In this document: in pieces, positions 1 through 10,360 of the stretch
Layout of the letters: every line of letters begins with the position of its first letter
Position numbering within the stretch: position 1 is the first letter of the stretch
DNA from: Diploscapter coronatus
Lineage: Eukaryota > Nematoda > Chromadorea > Rhabditida > Rhabditidae
Assembly (NCBI GenBank): GCA_964036155.1
Contig: OZ038422.1
Coordinates: forward strand, 37,037,201-37,101,200
Direction of reading: 5' to 3'
Length of the DNA stretch: 64,000 nt
The notes under the pieces: model-generated
Databases searched by the model: none
Seen by the model: the letters and a program-made list of their open reading frames with translations, nothing else
Told to the model about the DNA's origin: nothing
Made by a program: the position numbers and the translations under genes

Positions 1-87
1 TAACGAAGTCTTCCTTCCATTCACTCGAAAATTTAAAGCGAACATCTAGATAAAATGCGTAAAAGCTCAGGCAGAATAAAAGGTGAA

Positions 88-284
88 CACTCAAAAGTTT
101 GCATCATACCTGGCATGTTATGTATAAATTACGAAATTTTTGATAAACACGGATCCAGATGGAATTTTCTGTTTACATATTGTGAAAAATTAGCCATGAA
201 AGTCGTCAAGTTTCAGGCGAATCGATAACCATACATAAATAAATGATCAGCATAATAATTTGGGGATGATGCAAACTTATGAGT
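88..284. repeat. Inverted repeat flanking about 150 bases
   Basis: An arm of about 23 bases at 88-110 (core AAGTTTGCATCAT) returns as its reverse complement at 262-284, with two mismatches. The inside is AT-rich with no gene. Nothing else is recognisable in 1-553, which lies downstream of the lectin gene. It could be an old fold-back element. Confidence 0.5.
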
Positions 285-553
285 GCCATTGTATTTTAGA
301 AAATGGGTATAAATATAGAGAGCGCAAGTCTCGCCCACTCTATGAGGTCAAAGTCAAGGAAAGCAATTTCGCTGAAATTTTTAGAAAATTTGCGAAGCGA
401 TTTAAAAAAAAAGATTATTCCATTTGTTTGTCTGTTGAGTCTTTGTAAAATATTATTATGCAGAACATTTTTGTATAAATTTTTTATTCAAGTTTAGTGA
501 ATAAAATTATAACTTATGTTAATTATTAAATAAATTATCCATTTTAATGAAGA

Positions 554-2394
554 TCAGATTGGCGTTGCCTTACAAACGACAGCTTCTACTAGAGAATCAT
601 CTAAATCAAAAATTTCAGAATTTAGATGGTTTGTTTACGCATGATATTGAAGGTTTTTTATTCGAAACTTCTTTTTCCCATTTTATAATCATAATTTTTT
701 ATTATATTTACCCTCAGCTCGTTTGCAGTCAGTGAAATACCACTGTCCACTTCGTCCGTCCATCAATGAACAACAATCTCCATCGTAGCACGCAAATGAA
801 CCGTCATCAGCTATCCAATTCGTATAGTCGACAGGCGTTCCGTCTGAGCTTTATTATAAGTTTTTTGCTAATTAAAATAGTAATAACTGTCAATTTAGAC
901 GAGTAAATATTCTCTTTTCATTTGCGAATTTTGTTTTATAGAAGAATTGTGATTTTTCACTCCATTACCTGACCAAGTCATGTTATCTTTCGTAGGACCG
1001 CGAAGTCCAATCCACGCGTATCCTTCTGCATCTTCTAAACGAATATTCTTTAGAAAATAATTCAGAATATATTTTACTTGCAACTGCAGTATTTTCCTCA
1101 TCGAAATGAATAGAAGCAAGTTGGACTGTATTGCCTAAACATGATAGCATTACAATTGTGAAGAACACACGAATACGATTTGTTTTTCATTATTCATAAG
1201 TTATTTAGAACTCTGAAAAATCATAATAAAGTATATGATAATGATGATATACCCCAAATTTCACAAAAACTACTAGCTTCAGTCCAACTGCTCAATCCAC
1301 CACCAACGAATCCCGCATAACAATAGCCGGTATCTTCGTTATAATACAAGTTTCCAGGACACGAATTTCCATGGGGCTTTGTGCGTGGAGGTCCCGTTGT
1401 CGTACTTTTTGTCGTAACTTTTGGAGTTGTTGGTCCTAAAATATTTATGGTTCCACAAAAACAATTGCATTTTTCCTAACTTCGCAACCTATAGTTTCGT
1501 AATTAATTTTATAGAAAATTGCGCTCATGCGATTTTCGCAATCACTATTTCTGAAGAAATTACCAGAGGGACCGAAAAAAATCAAGAAAAGGGTAGAGAA
1601 GTCACGAAAATATCAAGTTCCTTTGTACAAAAATAATAATATAGAATATGATAGAATGAAAAGTTGAAAAATAATCAGAATAGAATTTTTGTTTTGATTT
1701 AAAAAAATTATGACCTCCAGTTGGAGATGCGCAAACGAATGGAAGTGATGCGTTCAGATGCATTGGATCCCATTTTCCGTCGCTTTGTCTGACTGTTGCA
1801 GCTAGAGGTAATGTCCAATTTGAACTTTCTGAATTACAAATTCAGTAAGTCGAATAAATCCGAAGAAAATTACGAGGAGCCCAGTTCTGGAATCCATTAT
1901 TGACAGTGCCATCAAGCCAGACCCACGTCCCATTTGTGTTCACAAAACCGATCCAGAAATTCGATAAATCTTTGAAATGAGTCTCTGCCTCAGCTGAAGT
2001 ATTTTAATTCATAGTAAAAATTGAATTTAGTGATAAATCAAATCTCGAGTGAGTAAGACGAAACATTTTCTCATTACTATTTCATGATATTGTAATAAGT
2101 TTAAGCTGAACTTAATAATATAAATTCAAGAAACATACCGAGAATATAATTGTTCGTGAAAAGATTAGTGATTGAGACAAGTTCATAGCCCATTGATGCA
2201 CAGAAATAATGTGCTGAAGTAAAATCTAACGATACTGATGGCAAATTGTAGCATCTAAAAATATTGATTTTAAGAAAATTATTATTATTTAAAATGTCAT
2301 GCCTATTTTGATCGAAAACATCACCAGAGTTACAGTTTAGAGATTGTGATATCACTGGGGCAATTAATTGGAGGAAAACAATGATGTACTTCAT
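554..2394 (-). CDS. Secreted protein with two C-type lectin-like domains (clec family)
   Basis: Translation starts at 2394 with a signal peptide (MKYIIVFLQLIAPVISQ). The first C-type lectin-like domain follows: a Cys pair ten residues apart, then FCASMGYELVSI, WIGF, TWVWLDGTVNN, NWAP and PFVCA. A Thr/Pro/Lys linker near 1430-1385 leads to the second domain: CPGNLYYNEDTGYCY, WIGLRG, DYTNW, CYDGDCCSL, GQWYFTDCK, and a last short exon ending VVCKATPI. Neither domain shows a clean EPN/QPD plus WND set, so calcium-dependent sugar binding is doubtful. The ten-residue Cys spacing of domain 1 requires removing 2255-2302, an intron with a GC donor. Double-domain clec proteins are a large nematode family, often linked to immunity; the role here is inferred. 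Confidence 0.85.
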
Positions 2395-2810
2395 TGTAGA
2401 AATAAATTCAATTTTCGCGAACGACCAATGATTGTTTTGTATCTGTCTGCTTATATATCGTTCTAGTTTCCTTTTACAGCTGAAATGATGAATTTTCCTT
2501 GTAGACTGTCCTTTTTCTAATCTGCTTCCGTTAGCAATCAACCAATATGATAAGACGAATAGACCTTAGAATTGATATTATCACTGCTGCACAGGAAAAG
2601 GTGCAATCAAGTGACGAGATTCAGTGGTTATTAACTCATTTTGATTATTTAGCCAACCGCGTAGAATTCGAAAGACAACTAAACTCCTCTTTCCGAAATA
2701 ATACGAATCTTGATGACAATATTTTGAGACCAAAATTCCTGATTTCGAAATAACCAAAATCTAAAAAATATCATGAAATTTTAATAATTATTCACTTTTC
2801 AGACCTAGGA

Positions 2811-2890
2811 AGAGGTCTAGCGCAGTGGTTGTGCGTATTACTGTCTGCAGCTAGGGTCTCAAGTTCGCCCTTACCTCGACCCAACCAAAG
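2811..2890 (+). repeat. tRNA-like sequence, candidate SINE head
   Basis: An internal pol III A box (TAGCGCAGTGG, 2818-2828) matches the tRNA consensus, and a B-box-like GTTCGCCC starts at 2863, 45 bases downstream, the normal tRNA spacing. The stems of a working tRNA do not pair well, so this is not called as a tRNA gene. A tRNA-derived SINE or tRNA pseudogene is the best reading. The 3' limit of the element is not visible. Confidence 0.45.
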
Positions 2891-4146
2891 GGGTTAAGAA
2901 ATATTAGTAGTGGGTAAAATCACGGAAACTTTGCGAGAAGATTTTTCTTATTGTTCCCACTATTAGATATGAGCCTAGGGTACATTTTTGCTTCAGAAAC
3001 ATGCCCCCGAAACCTGATTTGAGCCAACCAAAATGCACAGCAAAGTTTCAAATCGCTCGTTTGAGCCTTACAGATCTCGCTCACCATTTCCTTAAGTTGA
3101 ATACGAAAGAACAGTCCTTTCTGATTATTTTGAGCAAAAAATCCCATAAAATTCGATCAAAACACAAAAATACAAATCCAAAATCTTTTTTTTCTGAAAT
3201 AACGCAATACAAAGCTATTTGGCACTTGTTTCATGGCTTTTTGCCCTCAAATTGCAGAATGAGCGTGGCCTATCATTTCGAGAATGATAAAAATCCATTA
3301 ACTTTGGAATGTTCCGGAAGCAAGCAAAGAAGTTCAAGCAACACATCCTTACAAAGCCGTTCTCCCTTTGAAATAGTCTTTGCGCTATTACGTGTAGGTA
3401 GGGCAGACTTTTCGCTTGACGAAAATTCGTTCACAAAAAGGAATTTTCAGATCATCGTCTTCAAAAATTCATATCTTTGGTTATATTGATCCGTTTTTCA
3501 TGTGGCTTTTTTTGTTATAATTGTGATTAGCTCATCAGATTTTGAGAAAAATACTTTCATAACTCTGCCTTTACATCGGGAATATCACTTGCGCCCTCTA
3601 TATGAATAATACATATCTATCGAAGGATCTTTGCGAAATAAGAGTAAGGCGAAGAATCGAAGATATGGCCCGAATACTCGCCGAATATATAGATTTTATC
3701 CGACTGAAATCGCTATTCCTATACAAGAAAAAGTGTGTTCCGAATATCGATTTACCGAATTTGAAATTCTATCCAAAATTCTGGCAAAATTCCTCGATTT
3801 TCCTATTTGATGCGCCATTATCTGCGACGGACGACGTCGTTCGTTCGGTTGCTGCAGAAGAAATATCCCAACTCGAATATTCGATGCTTAGGAGATTGGG
3901 TAGGAATAGAATATCAAGTTGAAAAGTATTACAGCATAGCGTCCTGGAGATCATTTCCGAGTTTTATATAATAGTCACAGAAGAACTCATTGCTACTATG
4001 CATAAATTATGATGAGCTATTGATGTGAATCTTACTTTGCAATTTTTATTGAAAACGCAAACTTCGCTTTGAGATTTGCAAGCATAATTTTGCAACGATT
4101 TTCTCAACCAGCTAGACGTTCATTTTCTAAATTTGATTATTTTTAG
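2891..4146. other. No supported gene; two chance-length ORFs
   Basis: Between the tRNA-like sequence and the glycosyltransferase there are open frames at 3001-3489 (162 codons) and 3602-3922 (106 codons). Neither resembles a family I know, and no splice structure or conserved motif supports them. The first coding exon and start codon of the glycosyltransferase should lie somewhere here, but I could not place them. Confidence 0.4.
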
Positions 4147-6920
4147 ACATTTCGGATAGCCCTTCTATTTTTCATAATCTTATGCGGTTTTGCCTGGTAC
4201 CAACGAACCATCAATCTATGGGCTTTGAAGAACATCGGTGACACGTTCATTCACAAGGATATCGGTAGAAAAATAAAGAAACTGACTACCAAAAAGCTTA
4301 TTTTAAGGCACCAGACAAATAGTATTGGGAGCCTTTTGGAGGGAGAAAGACGAACAAAATGTAAAAGGACGATTTGCGGTAGATCAAAGACAACTATTAA
4401 AAACCAAGAGAGAATGTGAAATTTCAGGTAATCCATTTTCTAGGCGACGTTCGAATGGAGCATCCAGTCTATTGCTTCTCAAAACAGCCTGACAACCGAT
4501 ATCTGAGTATGAATGATCGACAGTTGGCTAATTACATCGAGTAATTTAGTTTCCCATGCAACTGTGCAGAGGATTCACAAAGGAAAGAGGGCGAATTCCG
4601 ATGTCTGTTCGTGGGCCGGGCATATTGCCGAGTGCGAAGTTGAACCTCATGCCTATAGGGAATTTAGGTTATCGTCCATTTGAAACCAGAACTATTATTT
4701 CTTTAGAATGGGCACAACTTTAGCCGTGGAGGACTCATTCATAATTACACCGGAAGCTCCTATCAAGTTAATTAAATTTTTGCATAGGTTATATTTAAAA
4801 CCGTCACGATTTTAGAGAGAAGAAGCACGATTTGGTCGTGTGCATGGCACCGATGTACATGTACACTGATTGGGAAATACTGCTAGCAGGAATAGGCATG
4901 GGAGAGAGACTCCTAGAAGCTAAAAATCGATTAATTTCAGAGACATGGATGGCTTTGGGAGCAACAAAGATCGTTGTTCCTATTCAATCGGCATCGACAA
5001 CGACCTACAAGATCCTCAAAGAATATGAGAAACTAGGTAATTTTTAGAAGGTCAAAATGCTTGGAAGTGGAAATAATCAATTCACTCGAATTCGATTTCA
5101 AATTTCATTCTCGTCTTCCTGTCGAAATTTAACCTGAAACATCTCTGCTGACGATAGAGTTTTGAATTATGACAAAATTCAGGTATCGTAATAATCAGAC
5201 ATTGGCCGAAATGGCCCGTTTTATCCGATGTCAATCCAAATGGATTAGTTCTGAGTCGAGGTAAATCACAAATATCATTTCTTTTTTAACTTTCAGTTTT
5301 TAGGAATAGAAGAATCTCATGTGAATTGTCTATTTTTCGTGAAACCATTCGCAGATTTGGTTGTATTTACGGACATCGATGATATGCTTTTGCCTAATGA
5401 CCCGACAATGGTTTCTAAGGGAATCAATTTGAAAATTTTGAAGGTAATTTATATAAATAAGAAGATAATGTTATCAGTTTAAAAATACTCAGAGCCTATT
5501 TGCTGAACATCCTCAGGCAGGCTCATTGTTGTTCGAACATAGAGATGTGCAATTTTCCTATCCGGAGAATCAGGTAAAAATCAGGAAGAAATTTAATTAA
5601 ATTTGAGATTTGGATTCTTAGTGATTTTGCGACTCGTATATTTATTCTTAGATGATTCTTTCTTGGGGTTTTCGCGACCCATTTTATAGCTTATTTCGCT
5701 TCGCGATTTTAGCGGTCACTATTTTTAAAGATCAGAAATTAGTCGAGAAAAATCCAAGAAAGGATCGCAAAATCGCGAAGAATGCAAATTGAAATAAAAT
5801 TATTAATTTCCAGAATAAGTACACGCTATCTACGTTCAATTTCGATTTTCTGCAAAATTCGAGAAACAAAATGAACTGCAATGTGTGGAGAATGAAGACC
5901 AGAGTCGCTGTTAATGCTAGTAAGAATAAAGCTTTTACTCTTTTTCAGATATCCATTTAGGCCGAGTCGATTCGGTGAATATGCATGAAACAGGCATTCA
6001 TAGATTCGGTTATGTACAGACTAGAGTTCCCTGTAGACAGGTCCATTTATAATTCCAGTAATTTGCAAATCGTACATTTGCAGGCCCATTTCTACCATTT
6101 GCGACATTCTCACGCAGTTGTGCCTTCACCTACCCCAATTGATATGAGTCCGCTATCTAATCTTCTCAATGAGTAGATCACAGCAAATGACAACATTATA
6201 CCAATAATTGATATTTTAGGCGATGGAGAAAGAGATTAGAGGCATCATTTGGGGATTTCAAATATCACCCTTTGAATAAAACCGACACTGCATCTTTAAA
6301 AGTAAATTTTTGAAGATATCATATTGGTCGAGTTCGATCAATTGAGACAGAATTAATGGCAGATGAATTTATAAGCATGTTTGAAACACCCTTTAACCAA
6401 TGATTCGAGCAATTTTCCAAATTTCACAATTAAATTTAAGCTATGTAGCCTTTTAGCTCTACGTGCATATTTTAGCTCAATTGTGCGATTCTTGATAATT
6501 AATAATTTATTCCGAATTTTAGGATTTTGATCGATGCATGGGAGCAATTAACGATGAACATTACACTTTGAAGGTGTCGCGATGCCTCACTCCTCATGTC
6601 TGCTACAGTCGAATAAAACGGTAAAGAATCGATCAAGAGAATAAAACAGAACCAAGCAACCACGAAATTGTAGAAATATCGACTGTATGGCGGTTGCAGC
6701 CACATATGAATTCTTCCGTTCCGGTTCAGGCTATATCATTCTGCCAAACAATAGTAAATTAACACTTGCACGGCCTTGCAGGCCTTATCCTTTGGGAACG
6801 TATTGCATTTACCTCAAATGTGACAGAGAAAAAGAGAAGTTTCGTTTTTCCTTACTGTTTTCAAAGGATAAGGCCTGTAAGGCCGTGCTTTCAGTTTTCT
6901 TACAAAATAATTCAATTTAG
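4147..6920 (+). CDS. Glycosyltransferase family 92 (DUF23) membrane protein
   Basis: This is a type II Golgi-type glycosyltransferase. The first recognised exon (from 4147) encodes a signal anchor (IALLFFIILCGFAWY). Later exons give the family signatures in order: MEHPVYCFSKQPDNRYL, DVCSWAGHIAECE, HDLVVCMAPMYMYTDWEILL, TKIVVPIQS, RHWPKWPVLSD, VFTDIDDMLLP (acidic DxD-like metal/nucleotide-sugar site), EHPQAGSLLFEHRD, NMHETGIHRFGYVQTRVPC and AHFYHLRHSH. C. elegans GALT-1, a galactosyltransferase acting on core fucose of N-glycans, belongs to this family, but the substrate here is unknown. About twelve short exons splice in frame, one with a GC donor (4896). The start codon is not found. The last exon is uncertain: it either runs to the stop at 6918-6920 across a fold-back repeat or splices near 6751 to an exon near 6985. 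Confidence 0.8.
6768..6888. repeat. 121-bp fold-back repeat with 27-base arms
   Basis: Positions 6768-6794 and 6862-6888 are reverse complements at 26 of 27 positions (arm begins GCACGGCCTTGCAGGCC). The 67-base loop is purine-rich. The repeat lies in the 3'-terminal exon or last intron of the glycosyltransferase gene. The arms are more GC-rich than their surroundings, which suggests a recent MITE-like insertion or a hairpin-forming RNA. Confidence 0.85.
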
Positions 6921-7563
6921 TATCAGCCGTATCTTCAACTTCATTATCAAATTGCGACGCCCCATTGCCAACCTACAATTCAGGGAATCATTATTTCGCA
7001 CCGTAAATTTGAAAAGTTGTGAATCTTATAAAATGTAATGATGTAAAACGAGTAAAATTTACATAAATTCTCTAATAAATTATTTCACTAATAGCGATTT
7101 TAAATAGAAATTTTCATGTATTTCAATACCAAATCAGATGAATTTTTGCAAAAAAAAAAATAGTAAAATAAAAAGATATTCCGAAGGATTATCAATCTAA
7201 ATTTGAATTTAAATTTTAAAACGAGTCTTTTTTCTAAATATTTATTGAGTTAGAATTAGTTCTTGACCAGTGAATAACGATGAATGTCGAGAAAAGAACC
7301 TTTCAGAATAGAGAAACTAAATGAAAAAAGAAAAGAAAACGTTCAATTAATTTTTCGACTTCTCTATCCTGATATAATACACAGGGAAAACGGCACATCA
7401 AAAAACAACATATAAAATGAGCCCGAATTCATAAATATGCTACACCTTGAAACAATACCTGACAGTCTGAAAGAACTGAGAAATGATATAGAGTTTCTTC
7501 GAGTATTCTAAAAAGAAAAAACAAGAATCCGATGTTTGACCGATCAATGAGTTCAGAAATAGT
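6921..7563. other. Intergenic, AT-rich
   Basis: No convincing gene is seen. A possible extra minus-strand exon of the 7564-7662 frame lies near 7461-7515, bounded by a TTTTTAG acceptor and a GTATTG donor, but this is speculative. Confidence 0.3.
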
Positions 7564-7662
7564 TTAGATATACTCTCCTCCGTTGTTCCCAAGATGAGCC
7601 TTACATGTGACCACTCTGCGTCTATGGCTTGTGAACAGTACGCTTTTCTCTCGCCACGGCAT
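7564..7662 (-). CDS. Small conserved reading frame, left member of an inverted pair
   Basis: The frame starts at ATG 7662, which follows a TTTCAG acceptor, and reads MPWREKSVLFTSHRRRV, then VTCKAHLGNNGGEYI and a stop. It aligns without frameshift to the plus-strand frame at 8009 over about 24 codons (SVLFTxHRRRVxTCKxxLGxNG). In that block I count eight synonymous and five replacement codons, a coding-like pattern. A GTATAT donor-like site falls at the equivalent place to GTACAC in the partner, so the exon may continue by splicing. I do not recognise the family. It could also be a fragment of a larger or decayed gene. Confidence 0.4.
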   Translation of the reverse strand: MPWREKSVLFTSHRRRVVTCKAHLGNNGGEYI

Positions 7663-8118
7663 GCACTGAAATTATTCAAACGCAATTTTCACTTTCATTA
7701 ATTTTCTCTCGGTTTTAATTCGATATCTGGGTAGTTATTATACAATCAGCCAATAATTAGGGCATAATTACAATTGCAGATTTTAGTTTTGGTTTATTTC
7801 GTGACTTTTCCTCGTTTTTTCGTGAGTTTTTTCGAGAAACCCGATCAAAATATATTAAGAAAACGAAGAAAAACGAAATAACATAAAACTAAAATTTCTG
7901 TCTGTAATTATATCCTAATTGTCGGCTAGCTATCGAATAATTACCAAAATGTCGAACGAAAATAGAAAATTATTGAAAGCGAAAATTCCGTTTGAATAAT
8001 GACTTTCAATGCAAGCCGCGACGAGAGGAGGAAGCGTGCTGTTCACAATTCATAGACGTAGAGTGGCCACGTGCAAGGTTGGCCTCGGGGACAATGGAGA
8101 GTACACATCAATCTCAAC
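7566..8118. repeat. Inverted duplication, arms of about 250 bases
   Basis: The left arm (about 7566-7818) and right arm (about 7861-8118) are reverse complements at roughly 70 percent by eye, meeting near 7840. The similarity covers both the small reading frames and the roughly 150 bases upstream of each (shared GTTTGAATAAT and TAATTAxxxCCTAATT blocks). The two frames therefore point away from each other with duplicated upstream sequence. Confidence 0.75.
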
Positions 8119-8242
8119 ATTTAGAGTAGATTTTGAACGGATTTCAGCCGTCGACAAAATAGCGAAAAAATCAACGAAACGTGATTTTGTTGATTCACCT
8201 ATTTCTAATGAAGTAAATATTAAAGTTAGAAAAACTCAATAA
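8009..8242 (+). CDS. Small conserved reading frame, right member of an inverted pair
   Basis: The frame starts at ATG 8009 with MQAATRGGSVLFTIHRRRV, then ATCKVGLGDNGEYTSIS, and continues open for 77 codons. Only the first 35 or so codons match the left partner, and the homology ends near a GTACAC donor-like site at 8100. The distal part may therefore be intron or chance frame. No known domain is seen. The duplicated upstream region suggests that both copies carried their promoter. Confidence 0.4.
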   Translation: MQAATRGGSVLFTIHRRRVATCKVGLGDNGEYTSISTFRVDFERISAVDKIAKKSTKRDFVDSPISNEVNIKVRKTQ

Positions 8243-8674
8243 TTTAAAGAAGTTCTCTAGAATACCTGCTCCATTAGAAACGAAAGAATAGAAAGATTAA
8301 AGAGAAAAAGCATTACCGCAGTAAAAACAATATAATTTCGCCTTTAGAATTTTTCAGACCTAGATCAAAATGAAGGAGCAGCAAATTTTGGAATGGATAA
8401 TTTTAAAATGGAAACTATGAAATAATACTAAAAAACAATTATTAATCACAAAATATCTGTTCAAATCCAGTACCAAAGTTAGGTAAACAAAAAACTAAGA
8501 AGGGAAGAATCGTGTCTAAGGATTTCTACTCTTCATCTTTACTAGAATAAAAGATGAGAAGAAAGGACAAAATAAAATGACCCACTGTAACATTGTAGAT
8601 TCTGTGATGATATCATTAGTTGAAGTGGTTTGACCGTCTGTTTGTCTGTCTGTCTGAAATTGGAGGAATCCATT

Positions 8675-10261
8675 CAGAAGTCGCTGTTGTCCTCGACGAG
8701 CGGTGCTTCCATTGCATCTTCCAACTGAAAATGAAGCGTTTATGAATTTTTCTTCTTTATATTTGGAGACCGGATAAAAATGCGTTCCGAAGCTAACAGC
8801 TGAAAACACAACAAATAGTGAAGAAACTTAGCTTTTCTCGTCTTTCACCCGAAAACGAAGGCATTTTTCATCGTTTATTTCGGGTTTTCGATTTTGAATT
8901 CGGAGCGCATTTCTACACGGTTCGACTATAAAAGATTCATGATAGGAGATTTAGAAGAAAAGATAACTTCCACAAAAATCAAATTTGAAAAAATGACATA
9001 CTGATATCTTTTGAATTGCATAAAGTAGTAAAAATTGAAAGTGATTCGGGAATGGTAAGACTTGGAATAACAAGAGTTATATAATTTTGATAGGCTGAGA
9101 GTAGGGTTTGGCTAGGAGGAATTTTTCGCGTTATTTCAAAGTTTTTTATGCCAAAAATGGTCAATTCCGAAACTACTTACATTCAGCCCCTTGACTTCTT
9201 CAGTCGCCTTCTGCACTTCCAGTACTGCAGCCTCAGCCTCATCCTCCTTCTTCTCCGCATCAGTCTCACTCTGTACAGCTCCAACCTTCATCTTCTCTTT
9301 TTCTTCCTTCTGAAAATAATAGCTTGTGAATCTTGAAAGATGATGATATCATTCGATAAAATTTGAATCAGATATAACCAATCCAAAACTAAAGAAAAAT
9401 GAATTAGTAGCGTGAATAAATTTTTATCCCTTCTTGAAATCTTCAATCAAGTCAAAAAAAAATGCCCACCTTCCTCCTCTCCTGCTCTTCTTCCTCAGCG
9501 TGGAGTTTCTTCATTTCAGCCAGCCTCTTGAGCACAGCCTCTGCATTAGCCTTCGCCTTCGCATGATACTCCTTGATCTGCTCCTGCAATTCCTCTATTA
9601 TTCCGCTCCATCCATTTCTTTCTTCAACCAGACCAAGGGAGTACTTTCGCCAGACGAAAAACGACTACAGAAGGTAAATCGCATTAACGAACTCATGGTT
9701 TTATGACACAATGCTTTGCAAGATCAAAATTTTCGGCATTGAAAAGGGTAAAGATTGAAACTTGTTTAGGAAACATATTGCGAGTAGGTCGCAGGCTTCT
9801 GATGATGATGGTCCTCCCTAGGCGTGCGCTTTCAGCTAACCTTGGTCATTGGGGGCGGTTTGCTCTTCTGCTTCTTCTTGCGTTCGCAGTTCGTCTGGAT
9901 GCAGCGAGTGCACTGGGATGAAGTCGAGTGGGGACCCTTATGGCCGAGTCTGAAAAATGGGCCTTTCAAAATTTATCAAGGAATGAGTAAAGATTTGATT
10001 AAAGTTAACGCCATTAGAGATTGCCTAGTGGGAACAAAAAGAAAAGCGTTGACTCATTCAGCTCATTCGTAAATGTCAAATTTCGTCTAGTGATCTTAAA
10101 CGAAACAAAAACATAAAAAAAAAGTTAGGTAGTCTATTTAAAAAAAAAAAAACAAACGGGAAAGAGCATCGATGTCCGTTGGGAAGTCTACAGTTGGCAC
10201 TCTCCGCACAGAGACCCTTCTGATAGCGTTCGTAGCGCACCTGACTCTCGTGCCGAGACAT
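8675..10261 (-). CDS. Short Cys/His-rich protein with charged coiled coil
   Basis: Five exons splice in frame from ATG 10261 to the stop at 8675, giving about 195 residues. The N-terminal third carries a possible zinc-binding cluster: CAESANC, GHRC, GHKGPH and then CTRCIQTNC. A basic stretch (KKKQKSKPPP) follows. The middle and C-terminal parts are strongly charged, with heptad-like Leu/Ala spacing (EELQEQIKEYHAKAKANAEA, VLKRLAEMKKL), predicted coiled coil. The end is acidic (MEAPLVEDNSDF). I do not recognise the family; the Cys/His pattern suggests nucleic-acid or protein binding, as inference only. Confidence 0.6.
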
Positions 10262-10360
10262 CTGAAGATCAATCGATTCAAATTTTATGCGTTATAGGTT
10301 TACATTATTTGATTTCTTTCTTTTACTGATGTTTAGATAAATCTTGCAGAATAAATGTTT

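Noticed and set aside
2811..2890. Functional tRNA gene
   Set aside because: A and B boxes fit, but the acceptor and anticodon stems do not pair convincingly. Kept only as a SINE or pseudogene candidate.
3001..3489. 162-codon plus-strand open frame
   Set aside because: No known domain, no splice context, unbiased-looking codons, and it lies next to a repeat-like sequence. Treated as chance.
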